DNA of 64,000 nt from an uncultured Mycoplasmatota bacterium (GCA_900553855.1 USFG01000004.1:60529-124528), one strand, 5' to 3'; counted from the first letter of the stretch, positions 25,525 through 34,718 are shown. Translations and numbers: made by a program. The notes: generated by a model not told the origin, from the letters alone.

Positions 25525-26721
25525 TTATTGTTTTTTCTTTTCGTTATCTATTTTATTAAGATTGTTTTCGTAAGCATTATTTTTAGGATAGTAAAATTTT
25601 TCGTTTTTGATATTGTCGGGCAAGTATTGTTGCTTAACCCAGCTATTTTTATAATTATGAGGATATAAATAATCCTTACTATTGGTATGAATATGTTTTG
25701 GAACACTTCCACAGTTTTTAGTTCTAATTGTAGTTAGTGCTTTATCAATTGCTAGATAAGCACTATTACTTTTAGGAGATAAAGCCATTTCAATTACTAT
25801 TTCTGATAATGGAATAATACATTCAGGAAAACCAACTCGGGTTGCAGCATTAATAGCAGCATCTAATTTTGGGCCGATAGAGGGGTTAGCTAGACCGATG
25901 TCTTCATAAGCAATTACTGATAATCTTCGAAAAATTATATCTAAATCTTGGGCTTCTAATAGTACTCCTAAATAATAAACTGCCGCATCAACGTCACTAC
26001 CTCTAATTGATTTTTGTAAGGCACTTATTGAGTTATAATAATTATCGTCGTTTTTATCAATATATATTATTGGTTTAGCATTAATACTTTTTAAAACATC
26101 TTCAGTTATGATATGATCTGTTGAACTATAATAAGCCATTTCTAGTAAATTTAAAGCGCTTCTGACGTCTCCATTTGAAGAAGATGAAATAATATTTAGA
26201 CAATTATCATCGATTTGAATACCTTCTAAATTGTCTTTAGCTTTGATAAGAATTTTAACAATGTCTTCAGGTTTAAGAGATTTTACCTCAAAGATTTGAC
26301 ATCTTGATCTTATAGCTGGATTAATACTATGATAAGGATTTGATGTTGTTAAACCTATCATAATTATTTTTCCATTTTCTAAGTAGGGAAGAAGAATATC
26401 TTGTTTATCTTTGTTCATTCTATGAATTTCATCAATTATTAGAATCATTTGACCATTCATTTTAGCTTCTTCGATTACGATATCAAAGTCTGTTTTTTTA
26501 TTAATTACAGCGTTTAACATACGATATGGCATATTTAATTCATTAACTAAGGCATTTGCGATACTGGTTTTACCACAACCAGGATTACCATAAAATATCA
26601 TAGAAAATAATTTTTTATTTTTTACTAAATTAGTTAGGATTTTACCTTCACCTATAAGATGATTTTGTCCATATACATCATTTAATTTAATTGGTCTAAT
26701 ATCATTTGCTAATAATTCCAT
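25525..26721 (-). CDS. rarA: Replication-associated recombination protein RarA (MgsA)
   Basis: AAA+ ATPase of the clamp-loader-like RarA/WRNIP1 family that acts at stalled replication forks. Features: 'DVYGQNHLIGEGKIL' start, Walker A GNPGCGKTS (about residues 47-55), Walker B LIIDEIHR, sensor 1 'GLTTSNPYHSINPAIRSRC' with the arginine, and the C-terminal tetramerisation domain including 'AYEDIGLANP' and 'AINAATRVGFPE'. The longest frame begins at 26730, but AAAGGA touches that codon; ATG 26721 is properly spaced, giving 398 residues. It converges on tcdA, in contrast to the co-directional order I recall for B. subtilis. Confidence 0.94.
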   Translation of the reverse strand: MELLANDIRPIKLNDVYGQNHLIGEGKILTNLVKNKKLFSMIFYGNPGCGKTSIANALVNELNMPYRMLNAVINKKTDFDIVIEEAKMNGQMILIIDEIHRMNKDKQDILLPYLENGKIIMIGLTTSNPYHSINPAIRSRCQIFEVKSLKPEDIVKILIKAKDNLEGIQIDDNCLNIISSSSNGDVRSALNLLEMAYYSSTDHIITEDVLKSINAKPIIYIDKNDDNYYNSISALQKSIRGSDVDAAVYYLGVLLEAQDLDIIFRRLSVIAYEDIGLANPSIGPKLDAAINAATRVGFPECIIPLSEIVIEMALSPKSNSAYLAIDKALTTIRTKNCGSVPKHIHTNSKDYLYPHNYKNSWVKQQYLPDNIKNEKFYYPKNNAYENNLNKIDNEKKKQ

Positions 26722-26758
26722 AACAGTCATTCCTTTGCCTTTATATTATATATTAAAT

Positions 26759-26787
26759 TTGATTATTTTTAAAGATGTATGTATAAT
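26759..26787 (+). promoter_or_regulatory. Sigma-A promoter of the Xer recombinase gene
   Basis: TTGATT at 26759-26764 and TATAAT at 26782-26787 with a 17-base spacer. The start would be near 26794, leaving room for AGAGGT before the ATG at 26807 and excluding the longer reading frame start at 26735. Confidence 0.8.
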
Positions 26788-26806
26788 TTATGGTAGAGGT
26801 TATGGT

Positions 26807-27670
26807 ATGAACGATGATTATATTAAAGAATATGAAAACTATTTAAGATATGAAAAAAATTATAGTGTTAATACGGTTAATTCTTATATTTTAGAGTTAT
26901 CTATGTTTAATGAATATGTTAATAAGGATTTACTTAAAATTAATGATGATGATGTAAAAAAATACTTAAAAGCAATTAGTAGTAAATCTCCTAAAAGTGT
27001 TTCTCATAGTTTAAGTGCTTTGAAATCTTTTTATAATTATGAAGAAAGATTAGAAAATATAAAAGATAATCCTTTGACTAAATTTAAGTCTCCAAAATTA
27101 GATAAAAGCCTGCCTACAGTGCTTTCTTTAGAAGAAGTAACATCTTTATTAGATATTGAAATAAATACGCCATATGATGCTCGAAACAAGGCAATTTTAG
27201 AACTTTTTTATTCTTCGGGACTTAGAATTAGTGAACTTATTAATTTAGAAATGGCTAATGTTGATATGGATGAAAATTTAATTAGAGTAATGGGGAAGGG
27301 CAAAAAGGAGAGAATTGTTCCTTTTGGAGATATTGCTAAAAACGTATTAAATGATTATATAAATAATTATAGGACTTCTATTAATAAGAAGAATAGTACT
27401 TACATATTTTTAAATAATTTGGGAAATAAATTATCTAGACAATATATTTTTAGAATTATTAAACAAGAATGCATAAAAAAAGGTATAAAGAAAAATGTTT
27501 CTCCTCATACCCTAAGACATACTTATGCTACTCATTTACTTAAAAATGGAGCTGATTTGCGAATAATTCAAGAACTTCTAGGTCATGAAAATCTAGCCAC
27601 AACTCAAATTTATACTCATTTAGATAATGAAACTCTTAAGAAGGACTATGATGAATACTTTCCTAGATAG
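26807..27670 (+). CDS. xerD: Tyrosine recombinase XerC/XerD
   Basis: Site-specific recombinase resolving chromosome dimers at dif. The 287-residue protein has the N-terminal core-binding domain (SAM-like, about 1-90) and the catalytic domain with the expected residues: Arg in 'SSGLRISELINLE', Lys in GKGKKERIVPF, H-x-x-R in 'SPHTLRHTYATHLL', His in LGHENLATTQIYTHL and the nucleophilic Tyr in that last block. Length fits the Xer group, not an integrase. The start at 26807 is set by AGAGGT and the promoter. XerC versus XerD cannot be separated surely; some related bacteria have one enzyme only. Confidence 0.88.
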   Translation: MNDDYIKEYENYLRYEKNYSVNTVNSYILELSMFNEYVNKDLLKINDDDVKKYLKAISSKSPKSVSHSLSALKSFYNYEERLENIKDNPLTKFKSPKLDKSLPTVLSLEEVTSLLDIEINTPYDARNKAILELFYSSGLRISELINLEMANVDMDENLIRVMGKGKKERIVPFGDIAKNVLNDYINNYRTSINKKNSTYIFLNNLGNKLSRQYIFRIIKQECIKKGIKKNVSPHTLRHTYATHLLKNGADLRIIQELLGHENLATTQIYTHLDNETLKKDYDEYFPR

Positions 27671-27679
27671 TTTAATTCA

Positions 27680-27787
27680 TTATTTAGATCTAGCGTTATT
27701 TTCATTTGCTTTTGCATTTTCTCTAGCTCTTGAATGACATTTGCTGTTGTTTGCATTAGATCTTGCATTTGTATTATATCTACTCAT
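27680..27787 (-). CDS. Unlisted 35-residue Asn/Ala/Arg-rich basic peptide
   Basis: A short gene convergent with xerD. A full GGAGG ribosome site (27793-27797 on the minus strand) stands five bases from an ATG at 27785-27787, and the frame ends at TAA 27680-27682. The peptide starts MSRYNTNARSNANN and ends ENNARSK; it is rich in Asn, Ala, Arg and Lys, with a single Cys-His pair in the middle and no hydrophobic segment. NARS occurs twice. No family is recognised. Nucleic-acid binding would fit its charge, but this is a guess. The strong ribosome site is the main reason to call it. Confidence 0.6.
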   Translation of the reverse strand: MSRYNTNARSNANNSKCHSRARENAKANENNARSK

Positions 27788-27877
27788 AATTACCTCCTAA
27801 TAATAGTATGGTAATTTTTCTTTTGTTTATTATGGTAATTAATGGTTATTTTTTAATTTTATTTCATATAGTTTAAT

Positions 27878-28621
27878 ATGAATAATTTTTATATACCATT
27901 TTTAATTACTTTTTTAGCGGGAATATCTACAACGATTGGATATTTATTTATATATTTAAAACCAAAGAATGTTAACGGATTTATTGGTTTTTCTTTAGCA
28001 TTTTCAGGCTCTATTATGTTCTTTATTTCTTTATTTGAATTAATACCTGATGGTTTCTTTTATTTGCTAAAAGAATATAATTTATTTGTTGCTGCTATTG
28101 TTTTACTTGGAATGCTGGTTATTGGAAATTTAATTATTAAGATTATTGATAGGTTTACTAGTAAAAATAATTCAAATAGTTTAGAAAAAATAGGAATACT
28201 TTCAATGATCGGATTGATGATTCATAATATGCCGGAAGGAATTCTTACTTTTTTATCATCTACTATAAATATCAATTTAGGAATTAAGCTTAGTGTTGCA
28301 ATAATGCTTCATAATATACCAGAAGGTATTGCGATTGCAATTCCAACGTATTATGGAACAAATAAAAAGAGTAGGGCATTTATTTATACTTTAATAAGCG
28401 GTTTTGCTGAAACAATAGGAGCCGTTGTTGCGTATTTGTTTTTATATAGATTTTTATCTAATTTACTTATTAGTTTAATACTTTTATTTGTGTCTGGTAT
28501 TATGGTTTCTATTAGTTTTAATGAAATATTTAAAGAAGTAGAGAAGTATAGTAAAAAGAATATTGTTTTAGGCACTCTACTCGGCTTAATTGTAGTTATT
28601 TTAACTGAATTTGTGTTGTAA
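27878..28621 (+). CDS. ZIP family divalent metal transporter
   Basis: Takes up Zn2+ or other divalent metals through the cytoplasmic membrane. The 247-residue protein has about eight membrane helices and the two signature metal-binding helices: HNMPEG in the fourth and HNIPEG in the fifth, the latter within 'AIMLHNIPEGIAIAIPTYY', plus SGFAETIGAV further on. It resembles ZupT. There is no clear ribosome site; a -10-like TATAGT at 27867-27872 would put the transcript start on or next to the ATG, so it could be translated from a leaderless mRNA. The metal is not determined. Confidence 0.88.
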   Translation: MNNFYIPFLITFLAGISTTIGYLFIYLKPKNVNGFIGFSLAFSGSIMFFISLFELIPDGFFYLLKEYNLFVAAIVLLGMLVIGNLIIKIIDRFTSKNNSNSLEKIGILSMIGLMIHNMPEGILTFLSSTININLGIKLSVAIMLHNIPEGIAIAIPTYYGTNKKSRAFIYTLISGFAETIGAVVAYLFLYRFLSNLLISLILLFVSGIMVSISFNEIFKEVEKYSKKNIVLGTLLGLIVVILTEFVL

Positions 28622-29295
28622 TTTATTATGTAAACTAAATGTAAAGTAAAAAATAGTAGGAGATAGTGGAACATAAAATAGAGAATTTGCATTATTGAAT
28701 GATCGTTATATATAAATTAAAAAATTTAAGTTTTATATTTACTAATAAATAAATAAGGTAATATACAAAATAATAATTTATAATTAATATAATGTATAAA
28801 ATATAATTTGAATAAAAAATAAATGTTAATTAATAAGCATATGAAAAAATTTATATAACAAAAATTTATATATATATAAATGATTATGAGAGAATGTAAT
28901 TTTGCAAATAAAAAATTAGTTTATTGATAACTAACTTATTAAGATTTAATTATAAAATAGTGATAGTGGTGTATATTATATAATGATTGGCATTAAATAG
29001 TTCTTTTCTTTTTAAATATGTATTGGTTAACATAATATATATTATAGGAAGTTGTATTTTATGATAAAAAGATGATAAATTATCCATTTAACTTTATAGA
29101 CTTTATTTATCTTATTTGTTTAATATTTTGATTATTATATTTTTTACTATTTAATTTGCATACTTCTTCTTTTATTTAAAATAATTTTATCTAAGCTTTA
29201 TCCATAGTATTATTATTTATTGTATTTATATATTAAGTTGAATAGTTGTATTTAATTTATCATCTTAATATGATGGTTGAATAATATATAGTATT
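28622..29295. other. AT-rich spacer without a visible gene
   Basis: About 670 bases, extremely AT-rich, with many short A/T tracts and stop codons in all frames. I find no frame above about 30 codons with a ribosome site, no tRNA-like fold and no repeat array. TTAGTT...AACTAA near 28917-28937 is a possible weak hairpin. It separates a plus-strand and a minus-strand gene that point at each other. Confidence 0.6.
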
Positions 29296-29343
29296 AAATA
29301 AAACTCCCTTCTCCACTTGAATCGTTAATAAATAGAGAAGGGG
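29296..29343 (-). terminator. Terminator of the Xre-like regulator gene
   Basis: CCCTTCTC (29306-29313) pairs with GAGAAGGG (29335-29342) around a 21-base loop; on the minus strand it is followed by AGTTTTATTT. It is notably GC-rich for this region. Confidence 0.75.
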
Positions 29344-29369
29344 TAGCTGTAAAATTTTGAAATATATAT

Positions 29370-30146
29370 TTATTTACTTGATCTTGATTCAATTTCTGCT
29401 ATTTTTTCAAATACTTCAGAAGCATTTTCTGTATTAATAGTGGTGTAACCTAATTCACGTAAGGCTTGAAATCTAATTGTGTTTAATTGTTGAGTACGTG
29501 ATAATTTTTCTTCATTACGAGATTCAATTTCCTCAACAAAACGTTTTCTTGACTCTATTACTCTACTCTTTGAAGGGTTACCATTAAGATATAAATTAAA
29601 GGCTGAGTGAATAATACCTTCAAACATAAATTGTTTGTTTTCATTAAATTTAAATTCATTTGGATTAGTGAAACCAGCATATTTTGACATATAGGCTAAT
29701 AGATATTTTATTTCTTCTATATTGTCAACACATTGTAATAAATGAAAAGTGTATAGTAGAGTATAATACCTCTCTTCTCTATTCTCTTCTTCTAATAATT
29801 TATCTTTAATTAAATATGTTATATCACTAACTAATTGTTGTTCTTCTTTTTTTAATCCTTTTAAATCTAAATATTCATTGTTTGAAGTAGATTTTAGTGC
29901 TTTGTTTAATCTTTCTTCCACTTCAACTAAATATTCTGTTGTTACATCAATATCCTTTAATGTATCCTCTTCTCCATCTTCTATATCTAATAATTTTAAT
30001 AACGCTATTTTCTTTTCTTTTGGCCATTCATTTAATGATTTAAGTTCAAGATAGTTATAAACCATTTGTCTAGAAACACCTAAATATTTTGCTAATCTTA
30101 CTTTAGATATTCCTAATTCTTGAAGTATTTCGTTTAATCTTTTCAT
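29370..30146 (-). CDS. Xre-like HTH transcription regulator
   Basis: The 258-residue protein begins with a helix-turn-helix: 'ILQELGISKVRLAKYLGVSR' followed by QMVYNYLE (residues about 7-34), a Cro/C1-type fold. The remaining ~200 residues are charged and helical with no membrane part, likely for dimerisation or ligand sensing. The last residues (IEKIAEIESRSSK-like) are again helical. The gene is alone between two terminators and has a consensus promoter overlapped by a palindrome, which suggests that it represses itself. No target genes are evident nearby. Confidence 0.78.
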   Translation of the reverse strand: MKRLNEILQELGISKVRLAKYLGVSRQMVYNYLELKSLNEWPKEKKIALLKLLDIEDGEEDTLKDIDVTTEYLVEVEERLNKALKSTSNNEYLDLKGLKKEEQQLVSDITYLIKDKLLEEENREERYYTLLYTFHLLQCVDNIEEIKYLLAYMSKYAGFTNPNEFKFNENKQFMFEGIIHSAFNLYLNGNPSKSRVIESRKRFVEEIESRNEEKLSRTQQLNTIRFQALRELGYTTINTENASEVFEKIAEIESRSSK

Positions 30147-30176
30147 TATGTTTTTACCTACTTTCTTTACATTTTA

Positions 30177-30206
30177 ATCATATCTTAATTGACAACTGAT
30201 TGTCAA
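30177..30206 (-). promoter_or_regulatory. Promoter with overlapping palindrome (likely self-operator)
   Basis: On the minus strand TTGACA (30206-30201) and TATGAT (30182-30177) are 18 bases apart. The palindrome TTGACA-ACTGAT-TGTCAA (30189-30206) covers the -35 box and part of the spacer, a usual place for a repressor. Confidence 0.7.
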
Positions 30207-30225
30207 GTAGTGGAGTAAATTTTTG

Positions 30226-30253
30226 TAAAAGAAAAAGCACTAAAATAGTACTT
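30226..30253 (-). terminator. Terminator after mnmA
   Basis: On the minus strand AAGTACTA and TAGTGCTT pair around TTT and are followed by TTTCTTTT. It lies ten bases after the mnmA stop. Confidence 0.75.
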
Positions 30254-30262
30254 CATATTATC

Positions 30263-31369
30263 TTATAAATACCAAAGTTTTTCACCATTTTTCATAACAG
30301 TTTTTATTATTCCTGAACCTAAACATTGTTCTCCTAAATATAGTACGCATGCTTGACCTGGAGTTACAGCTTTAACTTTTTCAGGGTATTTAACTAATAT
30401 TTCATTATTTTCAAGATATTCTAGTATTACTTCATAATCTGGTCCTCTATATCTAAATTTTGCGGTACAAAATGTATGTCTTGTCTGGCATAAAAAGTTA
30501 ACGTTTTCGATAATACAAGAATCTGAATATAAATACTCACTATCTTCTCCAAATGCGACATAAAGTTTATTTTCAGCAACGTTTTTACCTACTACAAAAT
30601 GTTTTTCTAAATTACCAGATATTCCAACATTTCTTCTTTGACCAATAGTATAATTCATTAAACCAGTATGTGTACCAATTACTTTGTTTGTATCTATATC
30701 AATTATATCTCCTGGATTTGGTTTTAAATAGTTTGATACAAATTTTTGATAATTTCTTTCACCAATAAAGCATATTCCAGTTGAATCTTTTTTGGTTGCG
30801 GTAGGAATATTTTGTATTTTGGCTATTTCACGTACTTCTGGTTTTGTTAGATCGCCAATAGGAAATAACACATCTTTTAAAGCATCTTCACTTACTTGAG
30901 CCAAGAAGTAGGTTTGATCTTTATTTAAATCAACAGCTCTTAAAAGTCTATTACCAACAATTCTTGCATAATGACCAGTAGCTATATAATCAGCACCTAA
31001 TTTTTTAGCTTCTTTTTTAAATAGATCAAATTTAATATATTTGTTACACATTAAATCGGGATTTGGCGTTCTTCCTTTTTTTAATTCATCTAAGAAATAA
31101 GTAAAGACATTATCCCAATATTCTTTAATAAAATCTATTCTATGAAGTGGTATACCTAAATGATTACATACAGCTAGAGCATCATTATAATCCTGTTCTT
31201 GAGGGCATATATTATTGTTAAGATTAGGATTACCTTTAATATCATCATTTACTAGTGAATCCCAATTACGCATAAATAAACCAATTACTTCATATCCTTG
31301 TTTTTTTAATAAATAAGCGGCAACAGAGGAGTCTACTCCACCACTCATTCCAATTACAACTTTTTCCAT
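30263..31369 (-). CDS. mnmA: tRNA-specific 2-thiouridylase
   Basis: Adds sulfur to U34 of Lys, Glu and Gln tRNAs, using ATP and a sulfur relay. The 368-residue protein has the PP-loop GMSGGVDSSVAAYLL at residues 7-21, the first catalytic cysteine in 'NPDLMCNKYIKF', the second in 'STGICFIGERNY', and the C-terminal beta-barrel domain with 'VTPGQACVLY'. The longest frame opens at GTG 31378, but the GTGATG there is the likely ribosome site, so the ATG at 31369 is taken. A terminator follows. Confidence 0.95.
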   Translation of the reverse strand: MEKVVIGMSGGVDSSVAAYLLKKQGYEVIGLFMRNWDSLVNDDIKGNPNLNNNICPQEQDYNDALAVCNHLGIPLHRIDFIKEYWDNVFTYFLDELKKGRTPNPDLMCNKYIKFDLFKKEAKKLGADYIATGHYARIVGNRLLRAVDLNKDQTYFLAQVSEDALKDVLFPIGDLTKPEVREIAKIQNIPTATKKDSTGICFIGERNYQKFVSNYLKPNPGDIIDIDTNKVIGTHTGLMNYTIGQRRNVGISGNLEKHFVVGKNVAENKLYVAFGEDSEYLYSDSCIIENVNFLCQTRHTFCTAKFRYRGPDYEVILEYLENNEILVKYPEKVKAVTPGQACVLYLGEQCLGSGIIKTVMKNGEKLWYL

Positions 31370-31420
31370 AAACATCACGTATTTATTGTAGCAAAAAATT
31401 GCAATTATTAATAGTTATTC

Positions 31421-31981
31421 TTAAATTAAAATATTAATTATTGTGTTTCCATAATAGTATAAAAATATATCATTTAATAATATTACAATTAGTGTTATGA
31501 AACATCTTAATAAATAATTGTTTAAATTAGTAATTTTATAATTATTTTTAATAAAAATTTTTATGTATTTATATGTAATATATAAAAGGTATGATAAAAA
31601 TATTAGGTTAAGGAATTTATTGGTTAATATAAACACTAGAGCATAATAAATCCCTTTAATCTTCTTATAGTGAATGAATGATGCTAATAGAAAACCAATA
31701 GATGCTCCTTCATATATATAATATATAATTAATGGGATAAAACCAATTATAAAACATGATGATATAATTATTAAACTTATTATTAATAAATGAATTAATA
31801 TTTGATTTTGATGACTATCTTTAATGTTTGTTAAGCTGGAAGCTAGTGTTAAGTCAATATTTTGTTTAACATTTTGACTGCAATTTAGATATAATATTAT
31901 TCCTAAAATTAATCCTATAAATAAAAGAATAAAAAGAAACTTAAATCTGCTACGTATAATCTTCATATAATTAAATTTCAT
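31421..31981 (-). CDS. SpoIIM-like membrane protein
   Basis: The 186-residue protein has five hydrophobic segments. The pattern is that of the SpoIIM/DUF95 family: first helix with 'FIGLILGIILYLN', a soluble loop ending near residue 55, then 'IIGFIPLIIYYIYEGASIGF' with the G-x-P-L and G-x-x-x-G-F features. In spore formers SpoIIM belongs to the DMP complex for engulfment with SpoIID and SpoIIP; the same family also occurs in non-sporulating bacteria. No other sporulation gene is visible here, so sporulation should not be inferred. AGGTGA stands before the ATG. Confidence 0.72.
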   Translation of the reverse strand: MKFNYMKIIRSRFKFLFILLFIGLILGIILYLNCSQNVKQNIDLTLASSLTNIKDSHQNQILIHLLIISLIIISSCFIIGFIPLIIYYIYEGASIGFLLASFIHYKKIKGIYYALVFILTNKFLNLIFLSYLLYITYKYIKIFIKNNYKITNLNNYLLRCFITLIVILLNDIFLYYYGNTIINILI

Positions 31982-32061
31982 GTTTTCACCTAATTAATCA
32001 TATTATTTTCTTTTAATTTTATGATAAGTTTTGTATAATTAATTTGAGGTGAATAAGTATT

Positions 32062-32178
32062 ATGGCTTATAGAGCAAAAAAGAAAAGTGTTGGATCTAAA
32101 ATATTAGTATGGATTTGTCTACTAGCTATTGTTGCTAGTTCAGCGATAGGTATTATTTATTATATAATTGCTATGTAA
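32062..32178 (+). CDS. 38-residue single-helix membrane protein (DUF4044-like)
   Basis: A short gene divergent from the SpoIIM-like gene. GAGGTGA (32045-32051) precedes the ATG at 32062, and a TATAAT -10 box stands at 32034-32039. The peptide has a basic start (MAYRAKKK) and one hydrophobic helix (about residues 13-37). This is the layout of DUF4044, tiny membrane proteins of Bacillota with unknown role. A terminator follows the stop directly. Confidence 0.7.
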   Translation: MAYRAKKKSVGSKILVWICLLAIVASSAIGIIYYIIAM

Positions 32179-32213
32179 AAAACTTAATAGAGATTATCTA
32201 CTAAGTTTTTTAT
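32179..32213. terminator. Bidirectional terminator
   Basis: AAAACTTA (32179-32186) pairs with TAAGTTTT (32202-32209) with TAG/CTA extending the stem. It serves the DUF4044-like gene, and the convergent gene's stop codon at 32194-32196 lies in the loop region. Confidence 0.75.
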
Positions 32214-32403
32214 TTGAATTGTTTACAATATAATTTTCTATATTTAGGCCATTATCAATTGCTTTATTTATTATTTCTTCATCTGATAGGTTATCAAGAT
32301 CATATGAATCCATTAATGCTGCTCCATATCCTAATGTAAAATAAGCTGCTTCATAATAATCTTTTAAATCTTGTTTTAATTTATTAATATCTATTTCTTC
32401 CAT
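32194..32403 (-). CDS. Unknown 69-residue acidic protein behind lepA
   Basis: A small soluble protein: a charged start MEEIDINKLKQDLKD, a Gly/Ala-containing helix 'EAAYFTLGYGAALMDSYDL', then DNLSDEEIINKAIDNGLNI and a short Lys-rich tail. No family recognised. It starts nine bases after the lepA stop with the lepA 3' end supplying the ribosome site (GAGGAAAC), so it is the last gene of that transcript. Confidence 0.65.
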   Translation of the reverse strand: MEEIDINKLKQDLKDYYEAAYFTLGYGAALMDSYDLDNLSDEEIINKAIDNGLNIENYIVNNSNKKLSR

Positions 32404-32412
32404 GTTTCCTCA

Positions 32413-34188
32413 TTATTTATCTGTTTTTAAAATTGATAAAAATGCTTCTGGTGGAACTTCAACTGAACCAACCATCTTCATTCTTTTTTTACCTTCTTTT
32501 TGTTTTTCTAGTAATTTTCTTTTACGAGATATATCTCCACCATAACATTTAGCAAGTACATTTTTTCTCATTTGAGCAATATTTTCTCTAGCGATTACTT
32601 TTGAACCAATTGATGCTTGAATAGGTACTTCAAATAGTTGCCTTGGTATTAGTTCTTTTAGAGCTTTTGTAATTGCTAAGCCACGATGATATGCTGCATC
32701 TTTATGAACAATTACAGATAATGCATCTACTACTTCTCCATTTATTAAAATATCCATTTTAACTAAATCACTTACTTTATATTCAGATAGTTCATAGTCA
32801 AAAGATGCATAGCCTTTAGTGTAACTTTTTAATTTATCAAAGAAATCGTAAACTATTTCAGCAAGGGGTAATTCGTATATTATATTAACTCTTTTTTCAT
32901 CAATATATTCGGTTGTTTTATATATACCTCTTTTTTCTTGACATAGTTCCATTATAGAACCAATATATTCACTTGGAACAAATATACTTGCTTTAACAAA
33001 AGGTTCACTGATTGAGCTAATATTAACCTTATTTGGCATTTTTGATGGATTATCTACTTCAATTACATTTCCATTTGTTAATTCTACTTTATAGATAACT
33101 GATGGCGATGTAGCAATTATATCTATACCGAATTCTCTTTTAATTCTTTCTTCGATTATTTCCATATGTAGAAGTCCAAGAAAACCACATCTAAAACCAA
33201 AACCTAATGCTTCTGATGTTTCAACATCGAATGTAAGAGATGCATCATTTAATTTTAATTTTTCTAACGCTTCTTTTAAATGATTATATTTGTTTGGTTC
33301 AATTGGATAAATGCCACTATATACCATAGATTTAACTTTTTTATACCCTTCAAGAGGAATTGTTGCTCTATCTCTCTTGGTGGTAATTGTATCACCAACA
33401 CGAACTGATTCTACACTTTTAATTGCACCAGCAACCCATCCTACGTCACCGGCTTTTAATTCAGGTAGCAACTTTTCACTTGGAGTGTTTACTCCAACTT
33501 CAGTAACAATATATTCTTCATTATTGTTCATCATTATAATTGTATCTCCAGTTTTAATTGATCCTGATTTAACACAAATGGATGCTACTACACCTTTATA
33601 TTGGTCGAAATATGAATCGAAGATTAATGCCTTTGTTCCTTCTTTTAAATCTTGTGGTGGATTTATTCTGTCAATAATTGCATCTAATAATAAATTGACA
33701 TTTTCACCTGTTTTACCACTTACTGGTATTATTTCATCTTCTTTAAATCCAAGAATTTTAACTAATTCAGCAGTTACTTTGGGAACGTCAGCATTTGGTA
33801 AATCTATTTTATTTATTACTGGTATAATTGTTAAATTATGATTTAGAGCTAAATAAAGATTTGCAAGAGTTTGGGCTTCGATTCCTTGAGTTGCGTCTAC
33901 AACAAGAATTGCACCATCACAGGCTGCTAAACTTCTAGATACTTCATATGAAAAGTCGACGTGTCCTGGTGTATCAATTAAATTAAATTCATATCCTTTA
34001 TAGTTTAGATGAACTGTATTTAATTTAATTGTAATTCCTCTTTCTCTTTCGATATCCATTGAATCTAACATTTGCTCTTTTAGTTCTCTTTTTGATACTG
34101 CACCAGTTAGTTCTAAAATTCGATCTGCTAGAGTACTTTTACCGTGATCAATATGTGCAATTATACAAAAGTTACGGATATTTTGCAT
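32413..34188 (-). CDS. lepA: Elongation factor 4 (LepA)
   Basis: Ribosome-associated GTPase that back-translocates or remodels ribosomes under stress and in assembly. The 591 residues include the G domain with [15 protein letters not shown] (G1, about 10-24), '[10 protein letters not shown]' (switch I), DTPGHVDF (G3) and NKID (G4), domains II, III and V, and the LepA-specific C-terminal domain with '[20 protein letters not shown]'. It sits between an unknown 170-residue protein gene (17 bases upstream) and the small gene behind it. Confidence 0.96.
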   Translation of the reverse strand: MQNIRNFCIIAHIDHGKSTLADRILELTGAVSKRELKEQMLDSMDIERERGITIKLNTVHLNYKGYEFNLIDTPGHVDFSYEVSRSLAACDGAILVVDATQGIEAQTLANLYLALNHNLTIIPVINKIDLPNADVPKVTAELVKILGFKEDEIIPVSGKTGENVNLLLDAIIDRINPPQDLKEGTKALIFDSYFDQYKGVVASICVKSGSIKTGDTIIMMNNNEEYIVTEVGVNTPSEKLLPELKAGDVGWVAGAIKSVESVRVGDTITTKRDRATIPLEGYKKVKSMVYSGIYPIEPNKYNHLKEALEKLKLNDASLTFDVETSEALGFGFRCGFLGLLHMEIIEERIKREFGIDIIATSPSVIYKVELTNGNVIEVDNPSKMPNKVNISSISEPFVKASIFVPSEYIGSIMELCQEKRGIYKTTEYIDEKRVNIIYELPLAEIVYDFFDKLKSYTKGYASFDYELSEYKVSDLVKMDILINGEVVDALSVIVHKDAAYHRGLAITKALKELIPRQLFEVPIQASIGSKVIARENIAQMRKNVLAKCYGGDISRKRKLLEKQKEGKKRMKMVGSVEVPPEAFLSILKTDK

Positions 34189-34205
34189 AGTTTACCACTT
34201 TCCTT

Positions 34206-34718
34206 TTAAATTCTTTCTTTTAACATTTTTTCATGCAAATATATTTTATATTCTTCTTTAGTCATTTTATATAATAAATTAGTTATGCTTTTATTTATAA
34301 TAAATTGTTCTTTATATTTTTTAGCATACATAAATTTAAGATTAATACTTTTTATATCATTATTATAAATATCAATAATGTTATCTATTTCATTATTAAT
34401 TCCTTTATAATTGTTAATGATTATTAATTTAACAGCTTTTTTATTTGTATATTTTAAATATTTCATTAATAATAAGTCTGTTTTTAATAAATTATCATTC
34501 TTTTTAAAATTAAAATCAATAAATAGTATTTTACTACTTGATTCTAGTATTACATAACTTCTAACATTATTTAATTTTTCATTAAAAAAGGGTAAAAGTA
34601 CATATTCTTCATTGTCGTTTAATAATTCATTTGCTAATTTACAAATATATTGTTTCCCTATTTCGTATTTCCATAAATAATGGAATGAATAAGGACTTAA
34701 CATGTTTATATTTTTCAT
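34206..34718 (-). CDS. Unknown 170-residue protein upstream of lepA
   Basis: A soluble protein beginning LSPYSFHYLWKYEIGKQYI, followed by alternating strands and helices. 'SYVILESSSKILFIDFNFKK' has a strand-turn-strand form faintly reminiscent of a PD-(D/E)xK fold such as the Rpn family, but the catalytic lysine pattern is not clean, so I do not claim a nuclease. AGGAGG lies just upstream of the ATG. Neighbours alaS and lepA suggest a shared transcript. Confidence 0.6.
   Translation of the reverse strand: MKNINMLSPYSFHYLWKYEIGKQYICKLANELLNDNEEYVLLPFFNEKLNNVRSYVILESSSKILFIDFNFKKNDNLLKTDLLLMKYLKYTNKKAVKLIIINNYKGINNEIDNIIDIYNNDIKSINLKFMYAKKYKEQFIINKSITNLLYKMTKEEYKIYLHEKMLKERI

Noticed and set aside
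26807..27670. Xer recombinase as integrase of a mobile element
   Set aside because: Length and motifs fit the chromosomal Xer group, no attachment repeats, tRNA end or phage genes are near.
31421..31981. SpoIIM-like gene as proof of sporulation
   Set aside because: The family occurs in non-sporulating bacteria and no other sporulation gene is in the window.
33311..33841. 176-codon open frame on the plus strand inside lepA
   Set aside because: It lies fully antisense to a conserved gene, has no ribosome site and a composition that mirrors the lepA codons. Same judgement for the antisense frames in dnaK, pepF, hrcA, rpoB and rpoC.
34206..34718. PD-(D/E)xK (Rpn-like) nuclease
   Set aside because: Only a faint strand pattern; the catalytic D-ExK arrangement is not clear.
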